In this document: positions 63,421-64,000 of the stretch, piece after piece
Layout of the letters: each line of letters starts with the position of its first letter
How positions within the stretch are numbered: position 1 is the first letter of the stretch
From: Streptomyces sp. B21-105
GTDB lineage: Bacteria; Actinomycetota; Actinomycetes; Streptomycetales; Streptomycetaceae
Assembly (NCBI RefSeq): GCF_036898465.1
Contig: NZ_JARUMJ010000001.1
Coordinates: 8,122,001 to 8,186,000, forward strand
DNA length: 64,000 bases
Direction of reading: 5' to 3'
Position numbers and translations under genes: made by a program
Notes under the pieces: generated by a model
What the model was told of the DNA's origin: nothing
The model's input: the letters and a program-made list of their open reading frames with translations, nothing else
Databases searched by the model: none

Positions 63421-63510
63421 TGTTTCCGGGCTGCTCCCGGCTTTTACCGGCTGCTCCCGGCTCTTCCCGGCTCTTCCCGGCTGTTTCCGGTTGTTTCCGG
63501 TTGTTCGCCG
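63421..63510. repeat. Array of nine 10-bp units
   Basis: Nine decamers in strict register, variants of CTCTTCCCGG / CTGTTTCCGG / CTGCTCCCGG. CCGG recurs every 10 bp. It fills most of the 120-bp spacer between the transporter ATPase stop and the hairpin, so each copy faces the same side of the helix. Confidence 0.9.
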
Positions 63511-63531
63511 CGGCCTGCCGCGGACGGGAAC

Positions 63532-64000
63532 CTATCCCTGGGTGAGCAGGTAGGCCCGGTCCGGGTCGAGGACGACGTCGACGTTGGTGCCCTCCGTCAG
63601 CGCCTCCCGGGGGTCGACGCCCGGTTCGGTGACGGTGATGGTGCCGCCGGTCGTCTCCACCTCGTAGTCGGTGGTCGGACCGTGGAACGTGGAGCGCAGG
63701 ACCGCGCCGATCCCGGTGCCGCCGTCGGTGACGGCGTTCAGCCTGACGGTCTCCGGACGCACCATCAGATACGTGTCGGTCGCGCCGGCCGTCACCTTGG
63801 GGTGCGCGGCGACGGTGAGCCGACGGCCGAGCACGCTCACCGTGGCCCGGCCGTCGCCGACGCTCTCCGGGGCCGCCTCGAGGAAGTTGGCGCGGCCGAT
63901 GAAGTCGGCGACGAAGACACTGGCCGGCCGCGCGTAGATCTCGCCCGGCGTCGCCGCCTGCTCCACTCGTCCCTTGTTCATCACCACGATCCGGTCGGAC
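63532..64000 (-). CDS. ABC transporter ATPase, C-terminal part with TOBE domain (runs off the right edge)
   Basis: The frame is open through the window end, reading [36 protein letters not shown], then a TOBE domain ([28 protein letters not shown]). The SDRI-VVMxxGRVEQ-xxTPxEIYxRPA pattern is typical of spermidine/putrescine (PotA) or iron/sugar importer ATPases. The Walker motifs are outside the window, so the substrate is not determined. Confidence 0.92.
   Translation of the reverse strand, partial: SDRIVVMNKGRVEQAATPGEIYARPASVFVADFIGRANFLEAAPESVGDGRATVSVLGRRLTVAAHPKVTAGATDTYLMVRPETVRLNAVTDGGTGIGAVLRSTFHGPTTDYEVETTGGTITVTEPGVDPREALTEGTNVDVVLDPDRAYLLTQG

Overview
The window is high-GC actinobacterial DNA, most probably a Streptomyces chromosome. 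The evidence is very GC-rich codon third positions, frequent GTG/TTG starts, 4-base stop/start overlaps, leaderless-looking promoters (a -10 box about 7 bases before the start codon), a conservon (cvn) signalling operon, twin-arginine signal peptides, and a hopanoid-type dxs/aminotransferase pair. No phage, plasmid replicon or intact insertion sequence is visible, but several transposase relics are.

Layout. 1-3.2 kb is the end of a hopanoid-type operon: dxs (3' part), a class-III aminotransferase, an XRE-cupin regulator with two tandem operator-like palindromes, and a 40-residue membrane protein. 3.3-13 kb is a mixed region: tyrosine phosphatase, GH36 alpha-galactosidase, a LysM/M23 peptidase behind a c-di-AMP (ydaO) riboswitch, a Tat-secreted beta-sandwich protein, an SGNH hydrolase, a frameshifted SIMPL protein, a TetR regulator and a frameshifted metallo-beta-lactamase-fold hydrolase. 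13.0-13.7 kb carries an IS481-type transposase scrap. 13.8-26.3 kb is a complete sugar locus. A seven-to-eight-gene minus-strand operon (sugar-binding lipoprotein, two permeases, KDPG-type aldolase, PfkB kinase, lactonase, GH51 arabinofuranosidase, five-bladed propeller glycosidase) faces a LacI regulator, an SDR dehydrogenase and a dehydratase that keeps the key residues of D-galactonate dehydratase. Together these encode uptake plus an oxidative De Ley-Doudoroff-type route from galactose to pyruvate and glyceraldehyde-3-phosphate.

26.3-27.3 kb is a gene graveyard. 27.4-32.3 kb is a conservon (cvnA-B-C-D plus a GAF protein), followed by a GOLPH3/VPS74-like gene. 33.2-36.7 kb is tdh-kbl (threonine to glycine) with a LysR gene behind a striking 19-bp tandem array. 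36.7-38.3 kb holds an XRE-cupin regulator whose own start is covered by a 33-bp palindrome, a GNAT enzyme and a YjbR-type protein. A tRNA-Pro(GGG) at 38.4 kb is followed by two transposase relics. 39-52.8 kb is mostly housekeeping or metabolic: ferredoxin-like and NUDIX-like proteins, a FluG-type amidohydrolase plus glutamine-synthetase-like pair, a methyltransferase, HAD phosphatase, LuxR response regulator, M20 hydrolase, Dps, lipase, thiolase and TauE/SafE.

The most interesting part is 53.1-63.4 kb, immediately after a second, identical tRNA-Pro(GGG). It encodes a Pycsar-type transmembrane effector, an unrecognised Cys-rich partner, a divergent class-III nucleotide cyclase fused to two cold-shock-like domains, a promoter plus small structured RNA candidate, a NYN ribonuclease with a zinc ribbon, a STAND-type ATPase ending in an intact HEPN RNase motif, and a giant (about 1,530-residue) protein with an Sm-like N-terminus, TPR-like helices and an AAA ATPase. 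I read it as a candidate antiphage island built around RNA sensing and RNA cleavage, in an arrangement I do not know to have been described.

A second theme is the number of short tandem arrays between or within genes (8, 10, 11, 16, 19, 33 and 52 bp units), including two arrays with an exact 10-bp period. The window ends inside an ABC transporter ATPase gene.
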